DNA of 64,000 nucleotides from Tenacibaculum holothuriorum (lineage in GTDB: Bacteria; Bacteroidota; Bacteroidia; Flavobacteriales; Flavobacteriaceae), in NCBI RefSeq assembly GCF_002120225.1, contig NZ_LAPZ01000002.1, forward strand, positions 372,001-436,000, in the 5' to 3' direction. The notes beneath the pieces were generated by a model that had not been told where the DNA came from, did not search any database, and saw nothing but the letters and a program-made list of their open reading frames with translations. Position numbers and translations under genes: made by a program. Positions 8,118 through 17,677 of the stretch are shown here, in pieces; positions within the stretch are counted from its first letter, which is position 1, and each line of letters opens with the position of its first letter.

Positions 8118-10616
8118 ATGATTAAAAAAATACTTTTTTTTCTGCTTTTCTATTCGGCTTTTTTACACGCTCAAGATTATAAAGAAATAATTCAAAAAGG
8201 AACTTATACACTTTCAGAAATTCAAAAAAAAGCTAATGCTTATTTCAAGTTGAAAGGTAAAGGAAGAGGTTCTGGCTATAAGCAATATAAAAGATGGGAA
8301 TATAATGCTATTAGGCTACAGTCTGAAGAAGGAAAGCTACTATCTAATCATTATTATGCTCGAGAATTTTCTCGTTTCAATTCTTATTTAAATAAATCAA
8401 GAAGTAAATCTCAATCTCCTTCTGGTTTATGGGAACAATTAGGTCCTACAAACTACACAAATGGTGATGGAGGTTATAACCCTGGGGTAGGAAGAATAAC
8501 TTCAATAGCTATACATCCAAATAATTCTAATATTATAATTATAGGTGCTGAAACTGGTGGTGTATGGAAGTCTACTGATAAAGGCAATACTTGGAATCCT
8601 TTAAGCGACCAATTTTCTACTATGAAAGTATATGCGTTAACTATAGACCCTCAAAATCCTGATATTTACTTTTGGGGATCTGATCAAGGAAAAATTTACA
8701 AATCAAATAATGCAGGAAACACATGGCAGCAGTTAACTACTATTGGTCACAATAAGGTTAATAAAATTTTAATTCAACCTAACAACAATCAAAAGGTATT
8801 TGCTTCTGTTAAGGGTTCTGGTATTTTTAAATCAAATAATGGAGGAAGTTCTTGGAGCAGAATAATTTCTTCAGAAGATAATGGCTTTGATATTGAATTT
8901 AAACCTGGAGATTTTAACACTATTTATGCTTCTGGTGAAAAATTTCATAAATCCTCCGATGGAGGAAATTCTTGGACTACTATTTCTGGTTTTGATAACA
9001 CAGGAGTTAAAATGATAGGAGTGTCTCCTGCCAACAAAAATATAGTATATGTTCTTGAAGCTAAAAATAGTTCTAGTTCTTTTAATGCTATATACATCTC
9101 TAATAACAGTGGTACTAGTTTTATAAAGAGAAATCACTCTGATAAAAATTACTTTGGTTATGCTGTAGAAGGAAATGATTTAGACGTTGGGCAAGCTCCA
9201 AGAGATATGGCTATTGCTGTATCTCCTACAAACAGTAATGAAGTACATATCGCAGGAATTAATAGCTGGCGTTCTTTAAATGGTGGTATATCATTTTCAC
9301 CAACATCTAATTGGAATTTACAAGGAGCACAAAATTCAAACCTAGGATATTGTCATGCAGATGTAGACGATTTATTGTTTAACGGAACCGACCTTTATGC
9401 TGTTACTGATGGAGGAATTTTTATAGCAACCAAATCTGCTGAAGCCATTACTACTAATTATTATAAAGATATAACCTCTGGTTTAGGAATACATCAATTC
9501 TATAAAATAGGAATTAGTCAAACAAATCCTGTAGTAATTTCTGGAGGTTCTCAAGATAATGGTACCACTGCATTTATAAATGGAAATACGTGGAAACATT
9601 GGGTAGGTGCAGATGGTATGGAATCTTTTATAGATAAAAAAAATAAGCAAATCTTTTACGGAACTCAACAGAGTGGTGCTTTGGTTAAATCAATCGATAA
9701 TGGTGATTCATATGAAGAATTAAATGCTCCTGAAAAAGAAGGTAATTGGATTACTCCTTTTGAACAAGACCCTATTCTTAATAATACTATATATGCTGGA
9801 TATACTAAAGTATATAAATCTACAGATGGAGGCTCTAACTGGAATAGTATTTCTCAAACTTTTGATCTTCCATTAAATCAATTAAAAATTGCATCATCTA
9901 ATAATAAGATAATGTTTGCTTCTTTAGATGAAACTCTTTACAAAACTACTAGCGGATCTGGTAATTGGACTGAGATTAAAGGATTTAAAGGAACCATTAA
10001 TTCAATTGCAATTAACCCTAGAAACCCAAATAAGGTAGCTATAGCCACTACAAGTGACGATAAAGTTTATATAACCACAGATGGAGGGAATACTTGGGTA
10101 GCTAAAAAAACCGGACTACCAAATTTAGCTGCTCTTTGCTTAGTTTGGCAAAACAACAATAACGATGGTCTTTATCTTGGAATGAATTACGGAGTTTATT
10201 ATACAGACAATACGCTTAATGAATGGAAACCTTTTTCTAATTTACTACCAAATGTTATGGTTAATGAATTAGAAATTAATTATGCCGATAAAAAACTATA
10301 TGCTGCAACCTATGGTAGAGGAGCTTGGAGGACACCTTTATATGATAGTGAAACTTTATCGACAACTAAAGTGAGCTTATTAAACGATATAAACGTTTAT
10401 CCAAATCCAACAGCTTCAAATATCACAATTAATTGGAAGCTGTTGGATAAAGCTGAGATAAGATTATTTAATATTAGTGGTCAATTAGTACATCTTAAAA
10501 AGAATGTCCTTTTAAATAATTATAAAATAAATGTTGAGAATTTACCTACTGGAGTTTACTTTTTAAGAATTAACTCAGTTAAAGGAATCTTAACTAAAAA
10601 AATTATTAAAAAATAA
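8118..10616 (+). CDS. Secreted beta-propeller (BNR/VPS10-like repeat) protein with T9SS sorting domain
   Basis: An 832-residue protein with a signal peptide ending F-L-H-A-Q. It contains many repeats of the type S-T-D-G-G-N-T-W with W-K/Y-K-S before them; these are the Asp-box/sortilin blades of six- to ten-bladed propellers and occur from about residue 140 to 740. The last 75 residues form a type A C-terminal sorting domain: V-Y-P-N-P-T, then L-F-N-I-S-G-Q-L-V, L-P-T-G-V-Y-F-L-R-I and a basic end. It should therefore leave by the type IX secretion system and be attached to or released from the surface. No sialidase catalytic set (Arg triad, Asp, Glu/Tyr) was picked out, so a binding or scaffold role is as likely as an enzyme. 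Confidence 0.92.
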   Translation: MIKKILFFLLFYSAFLHAQDYKEIIQKGTYTLSEIQKKANAYFKLKGKGRGSGYKQYKRWEYNAIRLQSEEGKLLSNHYYAREFSRFNSYLNKSRSKSQSPSGLWEQLGPTNYTNGDGGYNPGVGRITSIAIHPNNSNIIIIGAETGGVWKSTDKGNTWNPLSDQFSTMKVYALTIDPQNPDIYFWGSDQGKIYKSNNAGNTWQQLTTIGHNKVNKILIQPNNNQKVFASVKGSGIFKSNNGGSSWSRIISSEDNGFDIEFKPGDFNTIYASGEKFHKSSDGGNSWTTISGFDNTGVKMIGVSPANKNIVYVLEAKNSSSSFNAIYISNNSGTSFIKRNHSDKNYFGYAVEGNDLDVGQAPRDMAIAVSPTNSNEVHIAGINSWRSLNGGISFSPTSNWNLQGAQNSNLGYCHADVDDLLFNGTDLYAVTDGGIFIATKSAEAITTNYYKDITSGLGIHQFYKIGISQTNPVVISGGSQDNGTTAFINGNTWKHWVGADGMESFIDKKNKQIFYGTQQSGALVKSIDNGDSYEELNAPEKEGNWITPFEQDPILNNTIYAGYTKVYKSTDGGSNWNSISQTFDLPLNQLKIASSNNKIMFASLDETLYKTTSGSGNWTEIKGFKGTINSIAINPRNPNKVAIATTSDDKVYITTDGGNTWVAKKTGLPNLAALCLVWQNNNNDGLYLGMNYGVYYTDNTLNEWKPFSNLLPNVMVNELEINYADKKLYAATYGRGAWRTPLYDSETLSTTKVSLLNDINVYPNPTASNITINWKLLDKAEIRLFNISGQLVHLKKNVLLNNYKINVENLPTGVYFLRINSVKGILTKKIIKK

Positions 10617-10723
10617 ATTGTAACTATTTTATTGAATTAGCGTCAAACTTATAGTTCTAATTAAAAGCTTACTCTTCTAACATAAGGAAGAAATTGAGAG
10701 AGTAAGTATATTTATGGAAAACA

Positions 10724-10769
10724 ACTCCATATACCTTATCTAAAAATGATAGGTGTATGGAGTTTTTTT
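10724..10769 (+). terminator. Strong terminator between the T9SS protein gene and the ClpP-fold gene
   Basis: ACTCCATATACCTTATC pairs with GATAGGTGTATGGAGT across a 7-base loop and is followed by seven T. It ends 26 bases before the next start codon. An ORF running through this stem is only a shadow. Confidence 0.85.
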
Positions 10770-10794
10770 ATGTTTAATTTTAAAATAATATCAA

Positions 10795-11427
10795 ATGAAA
10801 AAATTAATAATTGGTCTTGCAATTTTTTTAACTATTGGAGTAATAACATTTTTTGTTTTTCCTCAAGTTTACTTTTCAACAAGTTTAGGACAAAGAATAA
10901 TGATGAAATTAATGGGAGAACAAACTGCAAAGTTTCACTTTAATCCAACATCAAAAACTAAAGACACTTTATTTATGAAAGGAGTTATTTACTCAAACAC
11001 ACTTAAAGATATTAAAGAGGTTTTAGATGAAAATCCGCAGGTAACAACTTTGGTTATGCAAGAAGTTCCTGGTTCTATAGATGATGAAATTAATTTACTA
11101 GCGTCAAGAGAAATTAGAAAAAGAAATATAAACACATATATTCCTAAAGACGGTATGGTAGCTTCAGGAGGAACAGATATGTTTTTAGCTGGTGCATTAA
11201 GAAATGCTCACAAATCAGCTAAAATAGGAGTTCATTCATGGTCAGATGGCGAGAAAGGAGGCAATGAATATCCTAAAGACGATTCATCTCATAAAAAATA
11301 TTTAGACTATTATAAAGAAATGGATATTCCAACAGACTTTTACTGGTATACATTAGATGCTGCTGATGCAGACAATATTCACAATATGACTAAAGAAGAA
11401 ATTAAAAAATACAATATTTTAAAGTAG
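10795..11427 (+). CDS. ClpP/crotonase-fold (COG3904-like) membrane-anchored protein, copy 1
   Basis: A 210-residue protein with one N-terminal hydrophobic helix (about 4-24) and an exported soluble domain. The order of blocks follows COG3904-like periplasmic ClpP-fold proteins: V-T-T-L-V-M-Q, then S-I-D-D-E-I-N-L-L as the first helix, I-N-T-Y-I-P strand, A-S-G-G-T-D-M-F-L-A-G with the putative nucleophile Ser124, and I-G-V-H-S-W with the putative catalytic His147. A C-terminal Y-Y-K-E-M-D-I ... M-T-K-E-E-I-K-K-Y matches the family tail. In most relatives the nucleophile motif is S-A-C; here it is S-G-G. A paralogue follows 190 bases downstream. Peptidase activity is inferred only from fold and residue conservation. 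Confidence 0.75.
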   Translation: MKKLIIGLAIFLTIGVITFFVFPQVYFSTSLGQRIMMKLMGEQTAKFHFNPTSKTKDTLFMKGVIYSNTLKDIKEVLDENPQVTTLVMQEVPGSIDDEINLLASREIRKRNINTYIPKDGMVASGGTDMFLAGALRNAHKSAKIGVHSWSDGEKGGNEYPKDDSSHKKYLDYYKEMDIPTDFYWYTLDAADADNIHNMTKEEIKKYNILK

Positions 11428-11535
11428 GGTAAACTCATTTTTATCTGTTATATAATAAAGCACGGTCTTTATTGTAAGTTATATTTCATCACTGAAGAAG
11501 AAATTGGAAATATAATTTTTACCCCTTTGTGTTTA

Positions 11536-11590
11536 AGCACATACTTCAGTAATTTCTATAAAAGTTATTACTAAAGTATGTGCTTTTTTT
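11536..11590 (+). terminator. Long hairpin terminator between the two ClpP-fold genes
   Basis: AGCACATACT pairs with AGTATGTGCT, with a second inner stem AGTAA/TTACT, followed by seven T. It ends shortly before the lipoprotein paralogue, so that gene needs its own promoter or read-through. Confidence 0.85.
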
Positions 11591-11618
11591 ATGTGTAATT
11601 TTTAAAAATCTATATAAC

Positions 11619-12230
11619 ATGAAAACAAAAAAATCATTCATTGTAGTTATAATACTAAGTATAATATTTTTAAGCTGCAGTAATAATAACGATACAATCG
11701 TTCCTAATTCTAAGACAGTTTTTGGAATCTTTAAAGTTTTGGATGACAAAAAAACGGTAGAAATGAACGGAACCATAAACAGTAATTCCTTAAAGAATTT
11801 TAATACTCTTTATACTGCTTACCCTACCATAAAAACTATACACATTAAAAATTGTGATGGCTCATCAGACGATCAAGTAAACCTACAATTATCTAAAAAG
11901 GTGCATGATTTAAACATAATTATTCATCTTTTAAACAATGCTGAAATTGCTTCTGGTGGAGTAGACTTCTTTTTAGCAGGCAAAAAACGAACTCGTGGTA
12001 CTGGAACAAAAATTGGTGTTCATTCTTGGTCAGACGGAAAAAACGAAGCTACAGATTTTCCTGTAGGTCATGCTAATCATTTACCTTACATTAACTATTA
12101 TAAATCTATTGGTTTTAGTGATGCAGATGCAAAGGCCTTTTATTACTTTACAATTAATGCAGCAAAAGCAAGTACTATACATTGGATGACAGAAGCAGAA
12201 ATTAAAACATATAAAATGCTTACATCATAA
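11619..12230 (+). CDS. ClpP/crotonase-fold (COG3904-like) lipoprotein, copy 2
   Basis: The ATG at 11619 gives 203 residues with a lipoprotein signal (lipobox F-L-S-C); an ATG 39 bases upstream lies next to the terminator and would destroy that signal. The domain repeats copy 1: I-A-S-G-G-V-D-F-F-L-A-G with Ser112, I-G-V-H-S-W-S-D-G with His135, and a tail ending I-H-W-M-T-E-A-E-I-K-T-Y-K-M. The two proteins share identical I-G-V-H-S-W-S-D-G blocks but differ in anchor: transmembrane helix in copy 1, lipid in copy 2. This points to duplication followed by specialisation of location. Substrate unknown. Confidence 0.75.
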   Translation: MKTKKSFIVVIILSIIFLSCSNNNDTIVPNSKTVFGIFKVLDDKKTVEMNGTINSNSLKNFNTLYTAYPTIKTIHIKNCDGSSDDQVNLQLSKKVHDLNIIIHLLNNAEIASGGVDFFLAGKKRTRGTGTKIGVHSWSDGKNEATDFPVGHANHLPYINYYKSIGFSDADAKAFYYFTINAAKASTIHWMTEAEIKTYKMLTS

Positions 12231-12287
12231 AATATAACAAGCTTTTAATCATAATAAGTTTATAGAAATCACCTCAACAATTTTGCG

Positions 12288-12295
12288 TAATTTTG
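12288..12295 (+). promoter_or_regulatory. Candidate -7 element for glnS
   Basis: TAATTTTG fits TAnnTTTG and lies 21 bases before the chosen glnS ATG, leaving a very short leader. No good TTG is present at the -33 distance. Confidence 0.4.
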
Positions 12296-12316
12296 CACTT
12301 TCAATTTACTAAGAAA

Positions 12317-14005
12317 ATGTCAGAAGAGAAGAAATCATTAAACTTTATTGAGCAAATCATTGAAGAAGATTTAGCAAACGGAATGTCTAAAGACAAATTA
12401 CGTTTCCGTTTCCCTCCAGAGCCGAATGGATATTTACACATTGGTCATACAAAAGCTATTGGTATTAGTTTCGGATTAGGAGAGCATTATAATGCACCAG
12501 TAAATCTACGTTTCGATGATACCAATCCTGCTAAAGAAGAACAAGAATATGTAGATGCTATTAAGCGTGATGTTTCTTGGTTAGGATACCAATGGGAAAA
12601 CGAATGTTATTCATCTGACTATTTTCAACAGTTATACGATTGGGCTGTTCAGTTAATAAAAGATGGAAAAGCGTATATAGATTCTCAATCTTCTGAAGCA
12701 ATGGCTGAACAAAAAGGAACGCCAACCGAACCTGGTATTGCAGGTCCATACAGAGACAGGAGTGTTGAAGAGAATTTAGACTTATTTACACGTATGAAAA
12801 ATGGTGAGTTCAAAGAAGGAACTCATGTATTACGTGCCAAAATAGATATGACTTCTCCAAATATGCTAATGCGTGATCCAATCATGTATCGTATTTTAAA
12901 GAAGGAACATCATAGAACCGGAAACGATTGGGTTATATATCCAATGTACGATTGGACACATGGTGAAAGTGATTATATAGAGCAAATTTCACACTCTTTA
13001 TGTTCACTAGAATTTAAACCTCATCGTGAGTTATATAACTGGTTTAGAGACAATGTATACGAGTATAGTAAAACAGAATATCCTCAAGTACCAAAACAAA
13101 GAGAATTCTCTCGTTTAAACTTAAGTTATACAGTAATGAGTAAACGTAAGTTAATGAAATTGGTAGAAGAGGAAATTGTTTCTGGATGGGACGATCCGCG
13201 TATGCCTACAATTTCGGGTTTACGTCGTCGTGGATATACGCCTGAATCTATCAAAAATTTTATTGAAACTGTAGGAGTATCTAAACGTGAAAATGTAATT
13301 GATGTAGCGTTGTTAGAGTTTAAAATTCGTGAAGATTTAAATAAAACTGCTAATAGAGTTATGGGAGTTTTAGATCCTGTAAAAGTGGTAATAACTAATT
13401 ATCCTGAAGATAAAGAGGAAATCTTAATTGCTGAAAACAATCCTGAGATGGAAGCTGGTACAAGAGAAGTTCCATTTTCGAGAGAAATTTACATCGAAAG
13501 AGAAGATTTTAGAGAAGAAGCAAACAAGAAATTCTTTAGACTAAAATTAGGAAAAGAAGTTCGTTTAAAGAACGCTTATTTTATCACTGCAAATAGTTGT
13601 ACAAAAGATGCTGATGGATATATTACTGAAATTCAATGTACTTATGATCCATTAACAAAATCTGGTAGTGGTACTGAAGAAAGTAAGCGTAAAGTAAAAG
13701 GAACGTTGCATTGGGTTTCTGTAAAGCATGCTGTAAAAGCAGAAGTTAGAGCCTATGATAGATTGTTTTTAGATGAAGCTCCAGATTCTCATAAAGACAA
13801 AGACTTTATGGAGTTCATCAACCCAAGTTCTTTAGAAAAAATTGAAGCTTTTGTTGAACCAAGTTTACAAACAGCCAAAATTGGAGATAGATTCCAGTTT
13901 CAACGTTTAGGATATTTTAATGTTGATGATGATTCTACACCAGAAAAATTAGTCTTCAACAAAACAGTAGGACTACGAGATAATTGGGCAAAAAAGAACA
14001 AGTAA
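12317..14005 (+). CDS. glnS: Glutaminyl-tRNA synthetase
   Basis: A class I synthetase of 562 residues from the ATG at 12317; an ATG at 12293 would overlap the probable promoter. It charges tRNA-Gln with glutamine in the cytoplasm. The Rossmann signature appears as P-E-P-N-G-Y-L-H-I-G-H (HIGH motif) and the second ATP-binding motif as V-M-S-K-R-K (KMSKS equivalent). The R-F-P-P-E-P-N-G start and the beta-barrel anticodon domains of the last 220 residues (with V-P-F-S-R-E-I-Y-I-E and F-Q-R-L-G-Y-F) distinguish GlnRS from GluRS. Length matches bacterial GlnRS. The gene stands alone and ends at a terminator shared with the convergent sdh operon. Confidence 0.96.
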   Translation: MSEEKKSLNFIEQIIEEDLANGMSKDKLRFRFPPEPNGYLHIGHTKAIGISFGLGEHYNAPVNLRFDDTNPAKEEQEYVDAIKRDVSWLGYQWENECYSSDYFQQLYDWAVQLIKDGKAYIDSQSSEAMAEQKGTPTEPGIAGPYRDRSVEENLDLFTRMKNGEFKEGTHVLRAKIDMTSPNMLMRDPIMYRILKKEHHRTGNDWVIYPMYDWTHGESDYIEQISHSLCSLEFKPHRELYNWFRDNVYEYSKTEYPQVPKQREFSRLNLSYTVMSKRKLMKLVEEEIVSGWDDPRMPTISGLRRRGYTPESIKNFIETVGVSKRENVIDVALLEFKIREDLNKTANRVMGVLDPVKVVITNYPEDKEEILIAENNPEMEAGTREVPFSREIYIEREDFREEANKKFFRLKLGKEVRLKNAYFITANSCTKDADGYITEIQCTYDPLTKSGSGTEESKRKVKGTLHWVSVKHAVKAEVRAYDRLFLDEAPDSHKDKDFMEFINPSSLEKIEAFVEPSLQTAKIGDRFQFQRLGYFNVDDDSTPEKLVFNKTVGLRDNWAKKNK

Positions 14006-14020
14006 ACAATTATAAAAAAC

Positions 14021-14056
14021 AAAAAACCGAAGTATTAAATACTTCGGTTTTTTTAT
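14021..14056. terminator. Bidirectional terminator between glnS and sdhB
   Basis: AAACCGAAGTATT pairs with AATACTTCGGTTT; A and T runs on both sides let it serve both converging transcripts. Confidence 0.9.
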
Positions 14057-14075
14057 ATTTTAAAGATTAATAATC

Positions 14076-14831
14076 TTAACCTTTTAAACTTGCTTTTAAG
14101 AATTCAGTATTCATACGAGCAATGTTTTCTAAAGAAATTCCTTTCGGACATTCAATTTCACATGCTCCGGTATTAGTACAGTTACCAAAACCTTCTAAAT
14201 CCATTTGAGCTACCATGTTTTTAACACGTTCAGTAGCTTCTACTTGTCCTTGAGGTAATAAAGCATATTGAGATACTTTAGCTCCAACAAATAACATTGC
14301 AGAAGAGTTTTTACAAGTTGCAACACAAGCACCACAACCAATACAAGTTGCAGCATCCATAGCTTTATCAGCATCTTCTTTTGGAATTAAAATAGAATTT
14401 GCATCTGTAGTATTTCCTGAAGTGTTTACCGAAATATATCCACCAGCTTGTTGAATACGTTCGAAAGAAGTTCTATCAACTACTAAATCTTTAATTACTG
14501 GGAATGCTGCGGCTCTCCAAGGCTCAATAGTAATTGTGTCTCCGTCTTTAAACATACGCATGTGTAACTGACAAGTAGTTACACCACGATCAGGTCCGTG
14601 AGCTTCACCATTAATATACATTGAACACATTCCGCAAATTCCTTCACGACAATCATGGTCAAAAGCAACAGGCTCTTCACCACGGTTGATTAATTGTTCG
14701 TTTAATACGTCCATCATTTCTAAGAAAGACATATGCTCAGAAATATCCGTCACTTTATAGTCGACCATTCTTCCTTTATCGTTCGCTCCTTTTTGTCTCC
14801 AAATTTTTAGCGTAAGATTCATATTGCTCAT
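14076..14831 (-). CDS. sdhB: Succinate dehydrogenase / fumarate reductase iron-sulfur subunit
   Basis: A 251-residue electron-transfer subunit that passes electrons from the flavoprotein to the membrane quinone site. The N-terminal ferredoxin domain carries the [2Fe-2S] cysteines C61, C66, C69 (motif C-R-E-G-I-C-G-M-C) and probably C87. The C-terminal helical domain holds C163-I-G-C166-G-A-C169 with C173, and C218, C224, C228 (C-E-I-E-C-P-K-G), which supply the [4Fe-4S] and [3Fe-4S] clusters. It is last in the sdhC-sdhA-sdhB operon, 10 bases after sdhA. A second in-frame ATG three codons in is an equally possible start. Confidence 0.96.
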   Translation of the reverse strand: MSNMNLTLKIWRQKGANDKGRMVDYKVTDISEHMSFLEMMDVLNEQLINRGEEPVAFDHDCREGICGMCSMYINGEAHGPDRGVTTCQLHMRMFKDGDTITIEPWRAAAFPVIKDLVVDRTSFERIQQAGGYISVNTSGNTTDANSILIPKEDADKAMDAATCIGCGACVATCKNSSAMLFVGAKVSQYALLPQGQVEATERVKNMVAQMDLEGFGNCTNTGACEIECPKGISLENIARMNTEFLKASLKG

Positions 14832-14841
14832 ATTTTTTTTC

Positions 14842-16857
14842 TTATTTGTATGAACGTTGTTTTAGTTCAATATCGTTAAACTCTAATTCTTCTTTGTGTA
14901 AAACAGCATCTGCTGGCTCTCCTTTATATTCCCAAGCCGCTACATATGCAAAGTTTTCATCATCACGTTTTGCTTCACCTTTTTGAGGACCATCTAATTC
15001 AACAGATTCTTCTCTAAAGTGACCTCCACAAGATTCAGTTCTATTTAATGCATCTTTTGCGAATAATTCTCCTAACTCTAAGAAATCAGCTACACGACCT
15101 GCTTTCTCTAATTCAGGATTCATTTCATTAGCATCTCCAGGTACAGTTACATTTTTCCAGAAATCTTCACGTAACGCTTTAATTTCTGTCATTGCTTCTT
15201 TTAAACCTTGTTCGTTACGAGCCATTCCACATTTTTCCCACATGATTTTTCCTAATTTCTTGTGGTAATAATCTACTGAATGTTCTCCTTTATTATTGAT
15301 GAAGAAATCGATACGATCTTTTACAGCATTTTCAGCTTCTTCAAATTCTTTGGTGTCTGTAGAAATTTTTCCTGTACGAATATCGTCTGCTAAATAATCT
15401 CCGATAGTGTATGGTAATACAAAGTATCCATCCGCTAAACCTTGCATTAAAGCAGAAGCCCCTAAACGGTTAGCTCCGTGATCAGAGAAGTTTGCTTCTC
15501 CAATAGCATAACAACCAGGAATGGTAGTCATTAAATTATAATCTACCCAAATACCTCCCATGGTATAATGCGTTGCAGGATAAATCATCATTGGTGTTTT
15601 GTATGGATTGTCATCAACAATCTTCTCATACATTTGGAATAAGTTTCCATATTTAGCTTCAACAATTGCTTCACCTAATTCAGTAATTTTAGCAGCAGAA
15701 GGGTTTTCAATTCCTTTTAACTTTGCTTGTTCTTTACCGTAACGCTCAATTGCCGATTTAAAATCTAAATAAACAGCTTCACCAGTTGCATTAACTCCGT
15801 AACCAGCATCACAACGTTCTTTTGCTGCACGAGAAGCAACATCACGAGGTACTAAGTTACCAAAGGCAGGATATCTTCTTTCTAAGTAATAATCTCTTTC
15901 TTCTTCAGACAAATCAGTAGGTTTTTTACGACCTTCTCTAATTGCCATTACATCGTCCATATTCTTAGGAACCCAAATACGACCATCGTTACGTAATGAT
16001 TCAGACATTAACGTTAATTTCGATTGGTAATCTCCCGAACGAGGAATACAGGTTGGGTGAATTTGTGTATAACAAGGATTTGCGAAAAACGCTCCTTTTT
16101 TATGAATTTTCCATGCAGCAGTAGCATTAGAACCCATTGCGTTAGTTGATAAGAAATATACATTTCCGTATCCACCAGATGCAATAACTACTGCGTGAGC
16201 TGAATGTCTTTCAATTTCTCCAGTAACTAAGTTACGAGCAATAATTCCACGCGCTTTTCCATCAACAATAACAACGTCTAACATTTCGTGGCGATTGAAC
16301 ATTTCAATCTTACCACGAGCAATTTGACGGTTCATTGCCGAATAAGCTCCTAATAATAATTGCTGACCTGTTTGCCCTTTCGCATAAAAAGTTCTCGAAA
16401 CTAATACACCACCGAACGAACGGTTATCTAACTGACCTCCATAATCACGTGCAAAAGGAACTCCTTGTGCAACACATTGGTCGATAATATTTGCTGAAAC
16501 TTGTGCCAAACGATACACGTTTGCCTCACGAGAACGGTAATCTCCACCTTTTACAGTATCGTAAAATAAACGGTAGAAAGAATCCCCATCTCCTTGATAG
16601 TTTTTAGCAGCATTAATACCTCCTTGAGCTGCAATAGAGTGTGCTCTACGAGGTGAATCTTGATATGCAAATGCTTTTACATTATATCCTAATTCGGCTA
16701 AAGTTGCAGAGGCAGAACCTCCAGCTAAACCTGTACCCACAACAATAACATCAATTAAACGTTTGTTAGCAGGGTTTACTAAATCGATATGATCTTTATA
16801 ATCTGTCCACTTATCTTTTAATGGACCTTTTGGTACTTTTGAATCTAAAATTGCCAT
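14842..16857 (-). CDS. sdhA: Succinate dehydrogenase / fumarate reductase flavoprotein subunit
   Basis: A 671-residue FAD protein that oxidises succinate to fumarate in the TCA cycle. [10 protein letters not shown] near residue 40 is the FAD dinucleotide fold; the [10 protein letters not shown] block contains the histidine that covalently binds FAD in this family; [12 protein letters not shown] is the conserved FAD-domain block with the catalytic Arg region. Size and the long C-terminal domain match the Bacteroidota enzymes that group with the three-subunit (type B) SdhCAB/FrdCAB complexes. It lies 18 bases after sdhC and 10 bases before sdhB. Confidence 0.97.
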   Translation of the reverse strand: MAILDSKVPKGPLKDKWTDYKDHIDLVNPANKRLIDVIVVGTGLAGGSASATLAELGYNVKAFAYQDSPRRAHSIAAQGGINAAKNYQGDGDSFYRLFYDTVKGGDYRSREANVYRLAQVSANIIDQCVAQGVPFARDYGGQLDNRSFGGVLVSRTFYAKGQTGQQLLLGAYSAMNRQIARGKIEMFNRHEMLDVVIVDGKARGIIARNLVTGEIERHSAHAVVIASGGYGNVYFLSTNAMGSNATAAWKIHKKGAFFANPCYTQIHPTCIPRSGDYQSKLTLMSESLRNDGRIWVPKNMDDVMAIREGRKKPTDLSEEERDYYLERRYPAFGNLVPRDVASRAAKERCDAGYGVNATGEAVYLDFKSAIERYGKEQAKLKGIENPSAAKITELGEAIVEAKYGNLFQMYEKIVDDNPYKTPMMIYPATHYTMGGIWVDYNLMTTIPGCYAIGEANFSDHGANRLGASALMQGLADGYFVLPYTIGDYLADDIRTGKISTDTKEFEEAENAVKDRIDFFINNKGEHSVDYYHKKLGKIMWEKCGMARNEQGLKEAMTEIKALREDFWKNVTVPGDANEMNPELEKAGRVADFLELGELFAKDALNRTESCGGHFREESVELDGPQKGEAKRDDENFAYVAAWEYKGEPADAVLHKEELEFNDIELKQRSYK

Positions 16858-16875
16858 ATTATTTAAGTGGTTTTA

Positions 16876-17553
16876 TTAGTGGTTGAAATGGTGAAATAAT
16901 GCAATAATGATAAATCCTACAGGAATACCAATTGCGTAAACTTTACCAAAAGTTTTCAATCCTCTTGTGTATTTGTTGTTAGCTCCAACTGATTGGAACG
17001 CAGAATTAAACCCATGCAATAAATGTAATGCTAAGAATACAAAAGCAACTACATATGCAGCAACTCTTACTGGACTTAAAAATTTATGTTGTAATTCGTG
17101 GAAATATCTAAACTCTCCATCGTGCAATCCACTCCAATCTCCTTGAATAAATTTAGTATTGATTTCTGGGAACCAAAAATCAATGAAGTGTAATACAATA
17201 AAAGCTAAAATTGCAGCTCCACTAAAAATCATATTTCTACTCATCCAAGTAGAATTAGCAGCTCCATTATTTTTAGCATACTTTACTTTACGTGCACTGT
17301 TGTTTTTAATTTCTAAAATGAATCCCATTACAAAGTGAAATACCACACCAAAAATTAATACAGGTTGCATTACATATTGAATTAATGCATTAGTACCCAT
17401 AAAATGTGACAACTTATTAAAAGTTTCACCATTATCAGGAAAAATTGATGTAAGGTTAATTGCAAAATGTTGTAGTAAGAAAAACATTAAGAAAAATGCC
17501 GAAAGTGCCATGGCAAATTTTCTTCCGATAGAAGATTTTAATAATCCGCTCAT
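16876..17553 (-). CDS. sdhC: Succinate dehydrogenase cytochrome b subunit
   Basis: A 225-residue integral membrane subunit with five predicted helices (about residues 15-35, 55-80, 105-125, 155-180 and 200-220). Several histidines sit in or near helices (Q-H-F-A-I-N, F-H-F-V-M-G, L-H-F-I-D-F, L-H-L-L-H-G), as needed for two haems in type B complexes, which have one large anchor subunit in place of SdhC plus SdhD. It is first in the operon and has a good promoter just upstream. Confidence 0.93.
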   Translation of the reverse strand: MSGLLKSSIGRKFAMALSAFFLMFFLLQHFAINLTSIFPDNGETFNKLSHFMGTNALIQYVMQPVLIFGVVFHFVMGFILEIKNNSARKVKYAKNNGAANSTWMSRNMIFSGAAILAFIVLHFIDFWFPEINTKFIQGDWSGLHDGEFRYFHELQHKFLSPVRVAAYVVAFVFLALHLLHGFNSAFQSVGANNKYTRGLKTFGKVYAIGIPVGFIIIALFHHFNH

Positions 17554-17582
17554 TATTTTGTTTATTGATTAAATAATAAGCA

Positions 17583-17613
17583 CAAATTTAATGGCTATAC
17601 ACTACTTGCACAA
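17583..17613 (-). promoter_or_regulatory. Promoter of the sdhCAB operon
   Basis: Read on the minus strand, TTG is followed after 20 bases by TAAATTTG, fitting the flavobacterial TTG-N17-23-TAnnTTTG consensus. It lies 30 bases upstream of the sdhC start. Confidence 0.65.
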
Positions 17614-17677
17614 ACTTTACGAATTCTTTTCTTAAATATTTAGAATGGGTATAAATAGAGTTTTCACTTAAATCTCC

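Noticed and set aside
10669..10705. 7-bp inverted repeat TTACTCT/AGAGTAA after the T9SS protein gene
   Set aside because: Short stem with a large loop and no T run; the strong hairpin at 10724 already explains termination.
10746..10943. 65-codon ORF overlapping the start of the ClpP-fold gene
   Set aside because: It runs through a terminator hairpin and is out of frame with a well-supported gene; composition is typical of a shadow frame.
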